DNA from: Deltaproteobacteria bacterium
Lineage (GTDB): Bacteria > Desulfobacterota > Binatia > Binatales > Binataceae
Length of the DNA stretch: 64,000 nt
Direction of reading: 5' to 3'
Assembly (NCBI GenBank): GCA_021780755.1
Contig: JAJXYF010000039.1
Location: 35,521 to 99,520, forward strand
In this document: positions 19,668-28,001 of the stretch, piece after piece
How positions within the stretch are numbered: the first letter of the stretch is position 1
Layout: each line of letters opens with the position of its first letter
Made by a program: the position numbers and the translations under genes
Notes under the pieces: model-generated
Databases searched by the model: none
The model's input: the letters and a program-made list of their open reading frames with translations, nothing else
What the model was told of the DNA's origin: nothing

Positions 19668-21320
19668 ATGATCGCGCCCAGCACCATAGTCGGCGGACGC
19701 TACCGGGTCGTCCGATCGCTCGGCGGCGGCGGCATGAAGCTGGTCTATCTGGCGGAGGATTTGCGCCTCGCGGGGCGGCCCTGCGCACTGGCCGAAATGG
19801 TCGATAGCTTCACCAGCCCCGACCTGCAGCAGCAGGCGGTCGCCGCCTTCAATCGCGAGGCCGACATGCTCGCGCAACTCGCCAACGAGCACATCCCCCG
19901 CATCTTCGATCGCTTCAGCGAGGCCAACCATCACTATCTCGTGATGGAATATATCGACGGCACCACGCTCGAGGACGAACTGCGTGCCCACGGCGGCAAG
20001 CTGCCGCCGGCGCAGGTAATCGAAATCGCATCGCAAATCCTGACCACGCTTGAATATCTGCACAATCTCGATCCGCCGGTGATCTACCGCGACTTGAAGC
20101 CGTCGAACGTGATGGTCACGCCCGACGGCATGGCGAAGCTCATCGACTTCGGCATCGCGCGCCTTTTCGCACCCCTCAGCAACGCCACCATGATCGGCAC
20201 GCAGGGCTACGCACCGCCCGAACAGTATCGCGGACGCGTCGAGACCCGCTCGGATTTGTACGCGCTGGGCGCCACCATGCATCACGCGCTCTCGGGCCGC
20301 GATCCCGCCGCCGAGCCGCCCTTCAGTTTCCCCTCGCTGCGCAAATTGTGCCCCGACCTCGACCCATCGCTCGGCGCCCTGGTCGATCAGGCGCTGGCCT
20401 ATGACGTCGTCAACCGGATGCGCGACGCCACGGATTTCAAGCGCCGGCTGATCGAGATCAAGACCGGCGCAAGTGACGCGTCCAAACCGGCGGGCGCCGC
20501 CACAAACCGATCCGCCGGGCGCCCCCAGCTTCCGCTCCCGCTCGGCAACCCGACCCCGGCCGCCGCCGATGCGGAAGTTCAGGCCGCGGCCGGCGGCCCG
20601 GCTCAGGCGGCCCGTCCGGTGTCCCCCGGCGCGTCCGCCGCGAGTGCCTCGGCGAGTTCCGCGCGAGGGCCGATTTCTCCACCGCCGCCCGCGGCCAGCG
20701 CCTCCAGCCCGACGGTGCTCAGCGTCGGTGCCGAGATCAAGTGTCCGAGTTGCGCCCGCATGATTCCGATCGATTCGCGATTCTGCTCGTACTGCGCCGT
20801 CGATTTGCGCCATTCTATGGCGCCGTTCGAACTCGGTGGGAATGCCGACGCCGAGACCGCCGTGCTCGACGGCCGCCAATGGAACCATCGGACCAGCCGC
20901 GGCGGCCGCGACCGCACGCAAGCGCAATTCGGCGGTAGGCGATCGCGCCGCCATCTGCGCCATCCGCTCCTGCTGATCGTCGCGATCTTCGCGATCTCGT
21001 TCATCATCAGAATGATCATCCTGAACGAAGTCACGCCCGCCGCTCCCGCCGGAGACGAAAGCGGTTCGTCCGCGGCGCCCGGCGCCACCGTGCCCGACGC
21101 CGACAGCAGTGACGCGCGTCTCGCCAACTTGCGCCAGGCGTTGGACAACGCCGGCTATCGCTCGGTTCGCTTTCGCCTCAACGGCAACGTGCTCGAGGTC
21201 TGGGGCACCGTCCCCGATGAATTTGATCGGGTCAACGTGCAGGCGTTGATCTTTCGCAGCGTCGGCATCGTTTTGCTGCAAGACAACTTGCGCGTCAGCA
21301 GCACCTACGCCGAGCCCTAG
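19668..21320 (+). CDS. Ser/Thr protein kinase with WNK-like lysine, zinc ribbon and BON-like domain
   Basis: A 550-residue PknB-type kinase. The kinase domain spans residues 10-265, with YRDLKPSNVMV (catalytic loop), DFGIARL and GTQGYAPPEQ. The strand-3 Lys of the usual VAxK motif is Ala (CALA, A42), while a Lys (K24) occupies the third Gly position of the glycine loop (GGGGMKLVY). This is the arrangement known from eukaryotic WNK kinases, so activity may be retained. A Pro/Ala linker, a zinc ribbon (CPSC then CSYC, about 360-385), one transmembrane helix (about 430-450) and a C-terminal BON-like domain follow. AGGAGG lies 14 bases before the ATG, a little far. It is the last gene of the FHA-ribbon-kinase operon. 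Confidence 0.88.
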   Translation: MIAPSTIVGGRYRVVRSLGGGGMKLVYLAEDLRLAGRPCALAEMVDSFTSPDLQQQAVAAFNREADMLAQLANEHIPRIFDRFSEANHHYLVMEYIDGTTLEDELRAHGGKLPPAQVIEIASQILTTLEYLHNLDPPVIYRDLKPSNVMVTPDGMAKLIDFGIARLFAPLSNATMIGTQGYAPPEQYRGRVETRSDLYALGATMHHALSGRDPAAEPPFSFPSLRKLCPDLDPSLGALVDQALAYDVVNRMRDATDFKRRLIEIKTGASDASKPAGAATNRSAGRPQLPLPLGNPTPAAADAEVQAAAGGPAQAARPVSPGASAASASASSARGPISPPPPAASASSPTVLSVGAEIKCPSCARMIPIDSRFCSYCAVDLRHSMAPFELGGNADAETAVLDGRQWNHRTSRGGRDRTQAQFGGRRSRRHLRHPLLLIVAIFAISFIIRMIILNEVTPAAPAGDESGSSAAPGATVPDADSSDARLANLRQALDNAGYRSVRFRLNGNVLEVWGTVPDEFDRVNVQALIFRSVGIVLLQDNLRVSSTYAEP

Positions 21321-21350
21321 GCAGAACCTCGCGCGCTCCCGGCGTGCGTC

Positions 21351-21379
21351 ATCCATTGGTTGAGTTCCTCAACAACTCT
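21351..21379 (-). repeat. Partial copy G of the dispersed repeat (5' module)
   Basis: Read on the minus strand, these bases contain GAGTTGTTGAGGAACTCAA, the 5' module of the dispersed repeat (compare copies E and F). The hairpin and ACTTCCC parts do not follow. It is the only copy on the minus strand and lies in the gap after the kinase gene. Confidence 0.45.
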
Positions 21380-21457
21380 TGGCTTCTTTTGGCCGCCGGT
21401 TGGCCCGCGGTCGCGGGGCTTTTCAAGGGCGGCGGTCGCGTGTGAAACTCGATCCGT

Positions 21458-22141
21458 ATGCTGGTTGATTTACACGTCCACACCGCGCTCTCGTCTGACT
21501 CCAACGTCGCGCCCGAGCGATATCTCGAAGCGATCGCGAAAAATACCACACCGCTTGGGGCGATTTGCTTTACCGAGCACCGGCGGTTTCCGGTGGAGGC
21601 AGAAATCGACGCGCTCTACGCGGAACTTTCCCAGCGCTTCGGCGTGCACATTTTCAAGGGCGTCGAGGCCGACACCAATCTCGGTCATCTGCTGATTTTC
21701 GGCGTCACGGGCGAATTGCGCCGCCGCTTCGATCTCGATTCGCGCATGCTGCGCGCGGAACATGTGATCGAGGTGGTGCACGGCGAGGGCGGCATCGCGA
21801 TTCCCGCGCATCCGTTTCGCGATTCGGGCTACGGCGTGCGCCTCGACGAGCTGCTCGCGAAACTCGGCCCGGCGCTTAGCGCGATCGAAGCCGTCAACGG
21901 CCAGAATTCGGCCGGCCAGAATGACGAAGCGCTCGCGATGGCGGAGAAGCTCGGGCTCACGCCACTCGGCGGCAGTGACGCGCATTTTTCGACCGCCAAC
22001 TGGTTTCTGACCTGCGCGACGGAACTTGATCGCGCCGTCGCCAGCGTCGAGGAGCTGTGCGTCGAATTGCGCGCCGGCCGTGCCCGTCCGTATTACTTTG
22101 CGCGTGATTCCGCGCCGCACCGCCGCGGGCAACAGCAATGA
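21458..22141 (+). CDS. PHP-domain phosphoesterase
   Basis: A 227-residue PHP metal-dependent phosphoesterase. The four-motif metal site is visible: DLHVHTALSSD at the N-terminus, FTEH near residue 40, IPAHPFR in the middle, and GGSDAHFS near 175. Proteins of this size act on small phosphorylated metabolites or nucleotides; the substrate here is unknown. The 102-base gap downstream leads to an F420 oxidoreductase gene on the same strand. Confidence 0.88.
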   Translation: MLVDLHVHTALSSDSNVAPERYLEAIAKNTTPLGAICFTEHRRFPVEAEIDALYAELSQRFGVHIFKGVEADTNLGHLLIFGVTGELRRRFDLDSRMLRAEHVIEVVHGEGGIAIPAHPFRDSGYGVRLDELLAKLGPALSAIEAVNGQNSAGQNDEALAMAEKLGLTPLGGSDAHFSTANWFLTCATELDRAVASVEELCVELRAGRARPYYFARDSAPHRRGQQQ

Positions 22142-22243
22142 GTTCGCCGGGCGCGTCACGCGAGCATAGCGAGGCGAGCGCAATCCGCAACTGAACCGAC
22201 GCCGAAAGTACACTGCGTCCGCAGCCCGACACGGAGGATTGCT

Positions 22244-23095
22244 ATGAAATTTGGAACCTTCATCACCAGCGTCAAGCCCGAACGAATCGCGACACACGTC
22301 CGCGCCGCCGAGGACATCGGCTTCGAATCGGTATGGATTGGCGAGCACATGATCCTGCCGACGGTGTCCGAATCGAAGTATCCCTACTCGCCCGATGGCC
22401 GCTTTCCCGCGCCGCCCGACGTCCCGTTCCACGACCCGATGATCGCGCTCGGTTATGCCGCCGCGCTGACCACGAAAATCAGGCTCGCGACCGGCATCTT
22501 CGTCGTCCCCCTGCGCAACGCGATCGCCACCGCCAAGGCGGTCGCCTCGCTCGACGTGCTGAGCCATGGCCGCGTGCTCTTCGGCGTCGGCGTGGGCTGG
22601 TGGGCGGAAGAATTCGCGGTGGTGGGCGCGCCGTTTAACGATCGCGCCTTGCGCACGCGCGAGTACCTCGAACTGATGAAGGAGCTGTGGACCAGCGACG
22701 AACCGGTTTATCGCGGCAAGACGATCGCGGTCGAGGGTGTGCGCTTTTATCCCAAGCCGGAGCAAAAGCCGCATCCGCCGATCGTCGTCGGCGGCACCAG
22801 CGACCTGGCGCTCAAGCGCACGGTCCGCTACGGCGACGGATGGTATGGAATCGCGAAGAGCCTCGACGAAGCGCGCACGCTGATTGAACGGCTGCGCGGA
22901 CTCGAGCGCGCTGCCAAGCGCGTCAAGCCGGTTGAGATTACGCTGAGTCTGAGGACCGGCCACGCGATCACCCTCGAGGAGGTCAAGCGCCTCGGCGAAC
23001 TGGGCGTCGAGCGGGCGCTGGTGGGATTACCGCTGCGCGCGTTCAGCGAGGACGAACTCGCGCGCTTCCATGACGAGGTTATGGCGCGGATGTAG
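22244..23095 (+). CDS. LLM-class F420-dependent oxidoreductase
   Basis: A 283-residue luciferase-like barrel of the F420 branch (TIGR03619 type). Conserved segments are GFESVWIGEHMILP, TKIRLATGIFVVPLRN, LSHGRVLFGVGVGWWAEEF and PPIVVGGTSDLALKR. GGAGG lies 7 bases before the ATG. It is distinct from the copy at 15648. No partner enzyme is adjacent, so the substrate is open. Confidence 0.9.
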   Translation: MKFGTFITSVKPERIATHVRAAEDIGFESVWIGEHMILPTVSESKYPYSPDGRFPAPPDVPFHDPMIALGYAAALTTKIRLATGIFVVPLRNAIATAKAVASLDVLSHGRVLFGVGVGWWAEEFAVVGAPFNDRALRTREYLELMKELWTSDEPVYRGKTIAVEGVRFYPKPEQKPHPPIVVGGTSDLALKRTVRYGDGWYGIAKSLDEARTLIERLRGLERAAKRVKPVEITLSLRTGHAITLEEVKRLGELGVERALVGLPLRAFSEDELARFHDEVMARM

Positions 23096-23124
23096 CGCCG
23101 ACCGCCGGCGACGCTCCGACGCGG

Positions 23125-25197
23125 CTACGAGCTCTCCAGCTCGCGGATGAAGCGCCGGAGATCCGCCGGACGGCCCGCCGCGACGATCAGATCGCCCGGC
23201 TTGAGCACGCGGTCGGGACCGAGCGGGGCAAATCCGTTTTGTGGGTCGCCGCCATCCTGAACCGCGAGCACACTGACCGCGTAGCGCGCGCGCGGGTCCA
23301 GTTGGCGAACCGTTTTGCCGCTCGCCCCGGCCGGAATTTTGATTCGCGTGACGCGATATCCGGTGGCCCAGAAGATGCCGCGGTCGCCGGTCTCGTGGGC
23401 GGACAAGGAAACCGTAACGCGATTGAACGCCTGCGATACGTTGCGCCGCGAAATCAGCCCTAGAAACCGTCCGCCGTTGGGATGTTCGACCACCGGAATC
23501 TCATCGAGCGCCTCGTATTCCATCATCTGCGCGGCCTGATCCAGGTTCGATTCCGGCGTCACCACGGGCGGATTGCGGCGGCTCAAATCGAACGCGTTGA
23601 TCAGCGCACCCAGTTCGGTGCCGCTCGCGAGCACCCCCAGCAGGTCGCGCGTGACCACCAGTCCGGCCAGTTCACCGTCGCTGTTGACCACCGGCAGCGT
23701 GGCCTGCGCGGTCTCCCCCGCCATCCGCAGCACATCGGCCAGGGTGGCGTTCTCGCTCAGCACATCGACCTCTCTGTGCATCACCGAGGCGACCGGAAGC
23801 TGGGTCAGGACCATGCGCTCCTTGCCGATCGCGAGCGTCTTGCCCTCGCGGGCGAGCGAATAGGTATCGATCGATTCACTTTCGATCGAGCGCGCGACGA
23901 CCAGTGCGGTGATCGTCGCAATCATCGCCGGCAATGCCACGGTGTAATTGAGCTGCGTCATCTCGAACAGCAGGAACAGGGCGGTGAGCGGCGCATGGGT
24001 CACCGCGGCGAGAAAGGCTCCGATCCCGACGAGCGAATACGAACCGTGCGGTCCGGCAATACCCGGTGCGATCAGTCCGAACAATCCGCGAAAGGCGCCG
24101 CCGCTCATCGCGCCCATAAAAAAGACCGGGCCGAAGACTCCACCTGGCGCGCCGCAATCGAGCGAGACCGCGCTGGCGACGAATTTTGCCACGGTCAGAC
24201 CAAGCAGCAGGCCGAGGCCGAGTTCTCCGTTGATTGCGCGATCGATTACCGGGTAGCCGTCGGAAAGATTTTGCGGCAACACGATCGCGATCACGCCGAC
24301 CCCGGCGAGGCCGGCCGCGAGCTTCGCCCACTGGGGCATTTTAAGTGCGCGGAAGTAGCGGCCGGTCGCGTGGAAGAACCGGATATAGCCCGCGCCGAGC
24401 ATGCCGAGCATCGCGCCCATCAGGCCGTAACTGAACAGTTCCCAGTAGCTCGTGATCAAGAAGGCGGCCGGATGAAAAACGGCACTCGCCTGTCCCATGA
24501 TAGTCCGCGAGGTCACGACCGCCGTGAACGTCGCGATCACTACGAGCACCAGGTTGGTGAGGTCGGTCTGGCCCATCAGGACGATTTCCTGTGCGAACAT
24601 CAGGCCGCCCATCGGTGCGTTGAAGGTGGTTGCGATACCGGCACCGGCGCCGGCCGCGACCAGCACTTTGGCGCGATCGACCGAAAGCCGGCGCAACTGC
24701 GCGACGGCCGACCCGATCGCGCCGCCGATCTGCGCAATCGGTCCCTCGCGGCCGACCGACGCGCCCGCGCCCAGCGACAGCGCGGCGCCCAGCGCCTTCA
24801 GCACGATCCATCGCCGCTTGATGCGCGCGTGGCCGAGGTTCACCATCTCGAGGAAATTTGGAAAGCCGTAACCGAGCACGTCACCCGGGAAGAAGAAATT
24901 CAGGATCAGAATGGCGGCGCCACCGCTTAACAAAATGATCGGGATGAGAAGGACCGTCGCCGAGCCTTCGCGGATACCCAAGGCATTCCATTCAAGGCCG
25001 CGAAAGACCCACGAGAAGAACTCGATCAGGCGGCGAAAGCCGAGATTACCGAGCGCCGCCAGGACGCCGACCGCCACCGCGAGCAGAATCTGCTCGAGGT
25101 ATTCGACCTGATCGGCGCGCAGTGAAAGCCCCGGCGCATCGACCAGCGGCTTCAGCGGCGCCGTGACTGTGGCGCCCGATACCTTCGCGGGCGGCAT
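23125..25197 (-). CDS. CLC-family anion channel/transporter with CBS pair and RCK_C domain
   Basis: A 690-residue protein. Residues 25-440 are the CLC membrane core. The gating-Glu motif GREGP is intact, as is GGVFGP. The anion-selectivity loop reads GYGFP instead of GSGIP, so the central Ser is lost, as in several non-chloride or weakly selective CLCs. Residues of about 465-590 hold a CBS pair for nucleotide sensing. The last 90 residues resemble a TrkA-C/RCK_C ligand-binding domain, which is uncommon on CLC proteins. The ATG at 25195-25197 overlaps the hydrolase stop (TGATG), so translation is coupled; a longer frame adds 59 Arg-rich residues. Confidence 0.88.
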   Translation of the reverse strand: MPPAKVSGATVTAPLKPLVDAPGLSLRADQVEYLEQILLAVAVGVLAALGNLGFRRLIEFFSWVFRGLEWNALGIREGSATVLLIPIILLSGGAAILILNFFFPGDVLGYGFPNFLEMVNLGHARIKRRWIVLKALGAALSLGAGASVGREGPIAQIGGAIGSAVAQLRRLSVDRAKVLVAAGAGAGIATTFNAPMGGLMFAQEIVLMGQTDLTNLVLVVIATFTAVVTSRTIMGQASAVFHPAAFLITSYWELFSYGLMGAMLGMLGAGYIRFFHATGRYFRALKMPQWAKLAAGLAGVGVIAIVLPQNLSDGYPVIDRAINGELGLGLLLGLTVAKFVASAVSLDCGAPGGVFGPVFFMGAMSGGAFRGLFGLIAPGIAGPHGSYSLVGIGAFLAAVTHAPLTALFLLFEMTQLNYTVALPAMIATITALVVARSIESESIDTYSLAREGKTLAIGKERMVLTQLPVASVMHREVDVLSENATLADVLRMAGETAQATLPVVNSDGELAGLVVTRDLLGVLASGTELGALINAFDLSRRNPPVVTPESNLDQAAQMMEYEALDEIPVVEHPNGGRFLGLISRRNVSQAFNRVTVSLSAHETGDRGIFWATGYRVTRIKIPAGASGKTVRQLDPRARYAVSVLAVQDGGDPQNGFAPLGPDRVLKPGDLIVAAGRPADLRRFIRELESS

Positions 25198-26069
25198 CAG
25201 AGCTGCAGGAATCGATGGACGACGGTGAGAAATTCGGTGATCTGATCGTGATGGACCCAATGGCCCGCGTTCTTGATCGTCACCAGCTCCGCCGAACGAA
25301 ACGCGTCGAGGCGCCCGTCGCGCTCCCAATCGCCGGCCCACGACGAATCGCCGCGCACCAGCAGGGTGCGACAACGGATTCGCGACCAGATCTCCATCGC
25401 GTCCTTGAGATTGAACAGGTACGGCGAGGTCGCGCGCGTATAGTTGTCGTACTTCCAGGAGAAGGTGCCGTTCTCATTGCGCCGCACGCCGTAGATGGTG
25501 AGATGGTGCGCCATCTGCTCGCTCAAGTGCGGATTGGCCTCGCGCATCCGCGCCATCGCCTGCTCGATGGTCGAGTACTCGCGCGGTTTGCGCTGGGCGA
25601 GCGCGCGCATGTCGGTGACCCAGCTTTCCATCCGCTCGTAGGCGGGGGTCTCACGGAGCATCGCGCCCGGAGGTCCGAGGCCCTCGATCGCGATCATCGC
25701 CTTGACCGCCTCGGGAAATACGCCCGCGCGCTGCAGCACGACGCCGGCGCCGAGCGAATGGCCGATGAGCGTCACCGGGCCGGTCGGCTCGAGCGCGTTC
25801 AGGAGCTGGCCGAGGTCGAGCACGTGATCGGTTATCGAGTACGCGCCGCCGATAGCCCAGTCGGAATCGCCATGTCCGCGGAGGTCGGGCGCGACGATAT
25901 GAAAATGATCGCGCAGGTCGAGCGCGACGGCGTCCCAGTTGCGCGCATGGTCGCGGCCGCCGTGCACGAGGATCGCGAGCGGCTGGTCGTGATTACCCCA
26001 GTCCACGTAATGCAGTTTGAGGCGCTGGGAGTAGAAGAAATGCGACGTTGGCCCGATAATATCCGGCAT
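25197..26069 (-). CDS. Alpha/beta hydrolase
   Basis: A 290-residue alpha/beta hydrolase. ILVHGG gives the oxyanion region, GHSLGAG carries the nucleophile Ser, and KNAGHWVHHD carries the catalytic His. An acidic residue after the LLVRGD strand probably completes the triad. The family covers esterases, epoxide hydrolases and C-C bond hydrolases, so the substrate cannot be named. Its stop overlaps the start of the CLC gene. Confidence 0.88.
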   Translation of the reverse strand: MPDIIGPTSHFFYSQRLKLHYVDWGNHDQPLAILVHGGRDHARNWDAVALDLRDHFHIVAPDLRGHGDSDWAIGGAYSITDHVLDLGQLLNALEPTGPVTLIGHSLGAGVVLQRAGVFPEAVKAMIAIEGLGPPGAMLRETPAYERMESWVTDMRALAQRKPREYSTIEQAMARMREANPHLSEQMAHHLTIYGVRRNENGTFSWKYDNYTRATSPYLFNLKDAMEIWSRIRCRTLLVRGDSSWAGDWERDGRLDAFRSAELVTIKNAGHWVHHDQITEFLTVVHRFLQL

Positions 26070-26162
26070 GGACTCTCCCGTAATTGGCGGATGGCTACCT
26101 CAGAAATTTAGCTGAGCGCGACGGCCAGTAATAGTGGCAATGCGCCGGTGTCTATTCGCGCG

Positions 26163-27491
26163 TCAGGACAGCCCCGCGTGAACCTCGTCGAGCGCGCTGC
26201 GCAAGTTGCGCACGATGTAGCCGATGTCGGATTCCTCGATCACGAAGGGCGGCGTCACCATCACGCCGTCGCCGCCGGCTTTGCCCGCCATCCCGATCGA
26301 CGGATAGACGAACAAGCCGTGCCTGAGCGCGGCGGCCAGCACCTGGCTGGTCACGCGCAGACCTGGCTCGTAGGGCGTGCGGGTCGCGCGATCGCGCACC
26401 AGTTCAAGCCCCCAGAACATCCCGGTGCCGCGAATATCGCCGACCATCGGATGGCCCGAAAGTTCTTCCTTGAGCTGCGCGCCGAGGCGCGCGCCGACTT
26501 CCGCGGCACGCTCGACGAGGTGTTCACGCTCCATGATTTCGAGCACCTTGTCGGCGATCGCGCAGGCGAGCGGATGGGCGCTGTAGGTGTAGAACATGAA
26601 GTCGGCGCCGAGTTGCTCGCATTCGGCGATCAAGCGATCGTCCACGGCGATCATGCCCATCGGAATGTAGCCGCCGGTAAGGCCCTTGGCCGCGATCAGA
26701 ACGTCGGGCTTCAAATTCCAATGCTCGACCGCGAAGCGTTTGCCGGTGCGGCCGAAACCGGTCATCACCTCGTCCACGATGAGCAGGATATCGTTGCGGT
26801 GGCAGATGTCGGCGATCATCGGCCAGTACTCTTTGACCGGCGGCACCACGCCGCCGGTCGCCCCCATCATCGGCTCGGCGATAAACGCGGCGATCGAATC
26901 GGCGCCGTGGCGGCGAATCTCGTCTTCGAGCGCGGTCGCGCACTCGATTCCACATCCCGGATAGGTCTTTTCCCACGGGCAGCGATAGCAATACGACGGC
27001 GGGATATGGGGCCAATCGAAGAGCACGTGTTCGTAGTCGGCGCGGCGCGAAAGATTGCCACCGACCGAGAGCGCGGCCAGTGTATTGCCGTGATACGAGA
27101 ACCAGCGCGAAATGATTTTCTTCTTCCGCGGGCGCCCCTTGACCTTGTGGTACATCAGGGCGAACTTGATCGCCGCCTCGACCGCCTCGGAGCCGCCGCT
27201 CGCGAAAAAGAAATGATTGAGGCCCGGCGGGGTCCATCGCGCGAGCCGCTGGCAGAGGCGCTCGCGATCGGGCGTATTCCATACCGGCAGCACGTAGTTG
27301 ACCCGGCCGACGACTTCGCCGGCGAGGCGCGCGATCTCTTCGCGGCCCTGGCCGACGTTGACCACCACGGCGCCGGCGCCCGCGTCGAGAATACGGCGGC
27401 CGTCGCGGGTAAAGAGCCACGCACCCTCGGCGCGCTCGATCATGAGCGGCTCGTACGGGCTCTTCATGAACATCGAATCCTGATTGGCCAT
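26163..27491 (-). CDS. Class III aminotransferase
   Basis: A 442-residue PLP enzyme of the omega-amino-acid/4-aminobutyrate aminotransferase class. Visible are FFFASGGSEAVEAAIK (phosphate-binding), SRWFSYHGNTLAAL, VDEVMTGFGRTG (Asp for the pyridine nitrogen) and the Schiff-base Lys in IAAKGLTGGYIPMG. A Cys-rich insert (CYRCPWEKTYPGCGIEC) typical of one subgroup is present. I chose the ATG at 27489-27491 because GGGAG lies 5 bases upstream; a GTG two codons earlier would overlap that site. The amino donor is not known. Confidence 0.9.
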   Translation of the reverse strand: MANQDSMFMKSPYEPLMIERAEGAWLFTRDGRRILDAGAGAVVVNVGQGREEIARLAGEVVGRVNYVLPVWNTPDRERLCQRLARWTPPGLNHFFFASGGSEAVEAAIKFALMYHKVKGRPRKKKIISRWFSYHGNTLAALSVGGNLSRRADYEHVLFDWPHIPPSYCYRCPWEKTYPGCGIECATALEDEIRRHGADSIAAFIAEPMMGATGGVVPPVKEYWPMIADICHRNDILLIVDEVMTGFGRTGKRFAVEHWNLKPDVLIAAKGLTGGYIPMGMIAVDDRLIAECEQLGADFMFYTYSAHPLACAIADKVLEIMEREHLVERAAEVGARLGAQLKEELSGHPMVGDIRGTGMFWGLELVRDRATRTPYEPGLRVTSQVLAAALRHGLFVYPSIGMAGKAGGDGVMVTPPFVIEESDIGYIVRNLRSALDEVHAGLS

Positions 27492-27822
27492 TATCACTCC
27501 CGAGGTGGATTCGTCCGCTCGTACATGGTCGTAAGAGTAAATTTATCGCTAGTTGGTAGAAGGCGCATTAGCTGGAGTTCGTTTTGTAAAAAAAAGTTAT
27601 TGCGAAGGACGCCCGCTCCTTCCCGCTTAGCGCATCCTGGGGACTGTTACGCACGTCACCGACTCATTAGCGCACTGCGCCGTGCGGCAAAATCATGGGG
27701 AAATCGCGGTGTTTTACGCGCATGGTTCGCGGGTCCGTCGGTGCCGAAATAGTGTACTCCTTTTCGTTCGATAACGTGCGGAGTGAAAGTACGGGGAACC
27801 GGCTTAATTTGAGGCCGAGTGT
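27492..27822. other. Gene-free gap
   Basis: I see no supportable gene here. The part near 27530-27600 is AT-rich, with an A-run on the plus strand (27588-27595), and probably holds the aminotransferase promoter. The rest is ordinary GC-rich sequence. Confidence 0.4.
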
Positions 27823-27999
27823 CTAATGGATCCTCCGGCGGTCCGCTGTATGCGGAGCAACGGCCGCCGGGCCAGGGCCGAACCTGCCGGTCGGGTCGAA
27901 GCGTGACTGTAACGGCGGTTGAGAGTCCGCACCACATCCATTAAAAAGCGGCGCGAGCAACAGGATCAACACGAGCGCTACGGCGTGGCCGAGCTTCAT
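27823..27999 (-). CDS. Small putative lipoprotein
   Basis: A 58-residue open frame beginning MKLGHAVALVLILLLAP, with a lipobox-like end (FNGC) and a short Pro-rich polar tail. It starts 2 bases after the stop of the racemase gene on the same strand, so it could be co-expressed with it. Small lipoproteins of this form are common in Gram-negative genomes but have no known function. Support comes from the leader and the spacing only. Confidence 0.5.
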   Translation of the reverse strand: MKLGHAVALVLILLLAPLFNGCGADSQPPLQSRFDPTGRFGPGPAAVAPHTADRRRIH

Positions 28000-28001
28000 C
28001 G

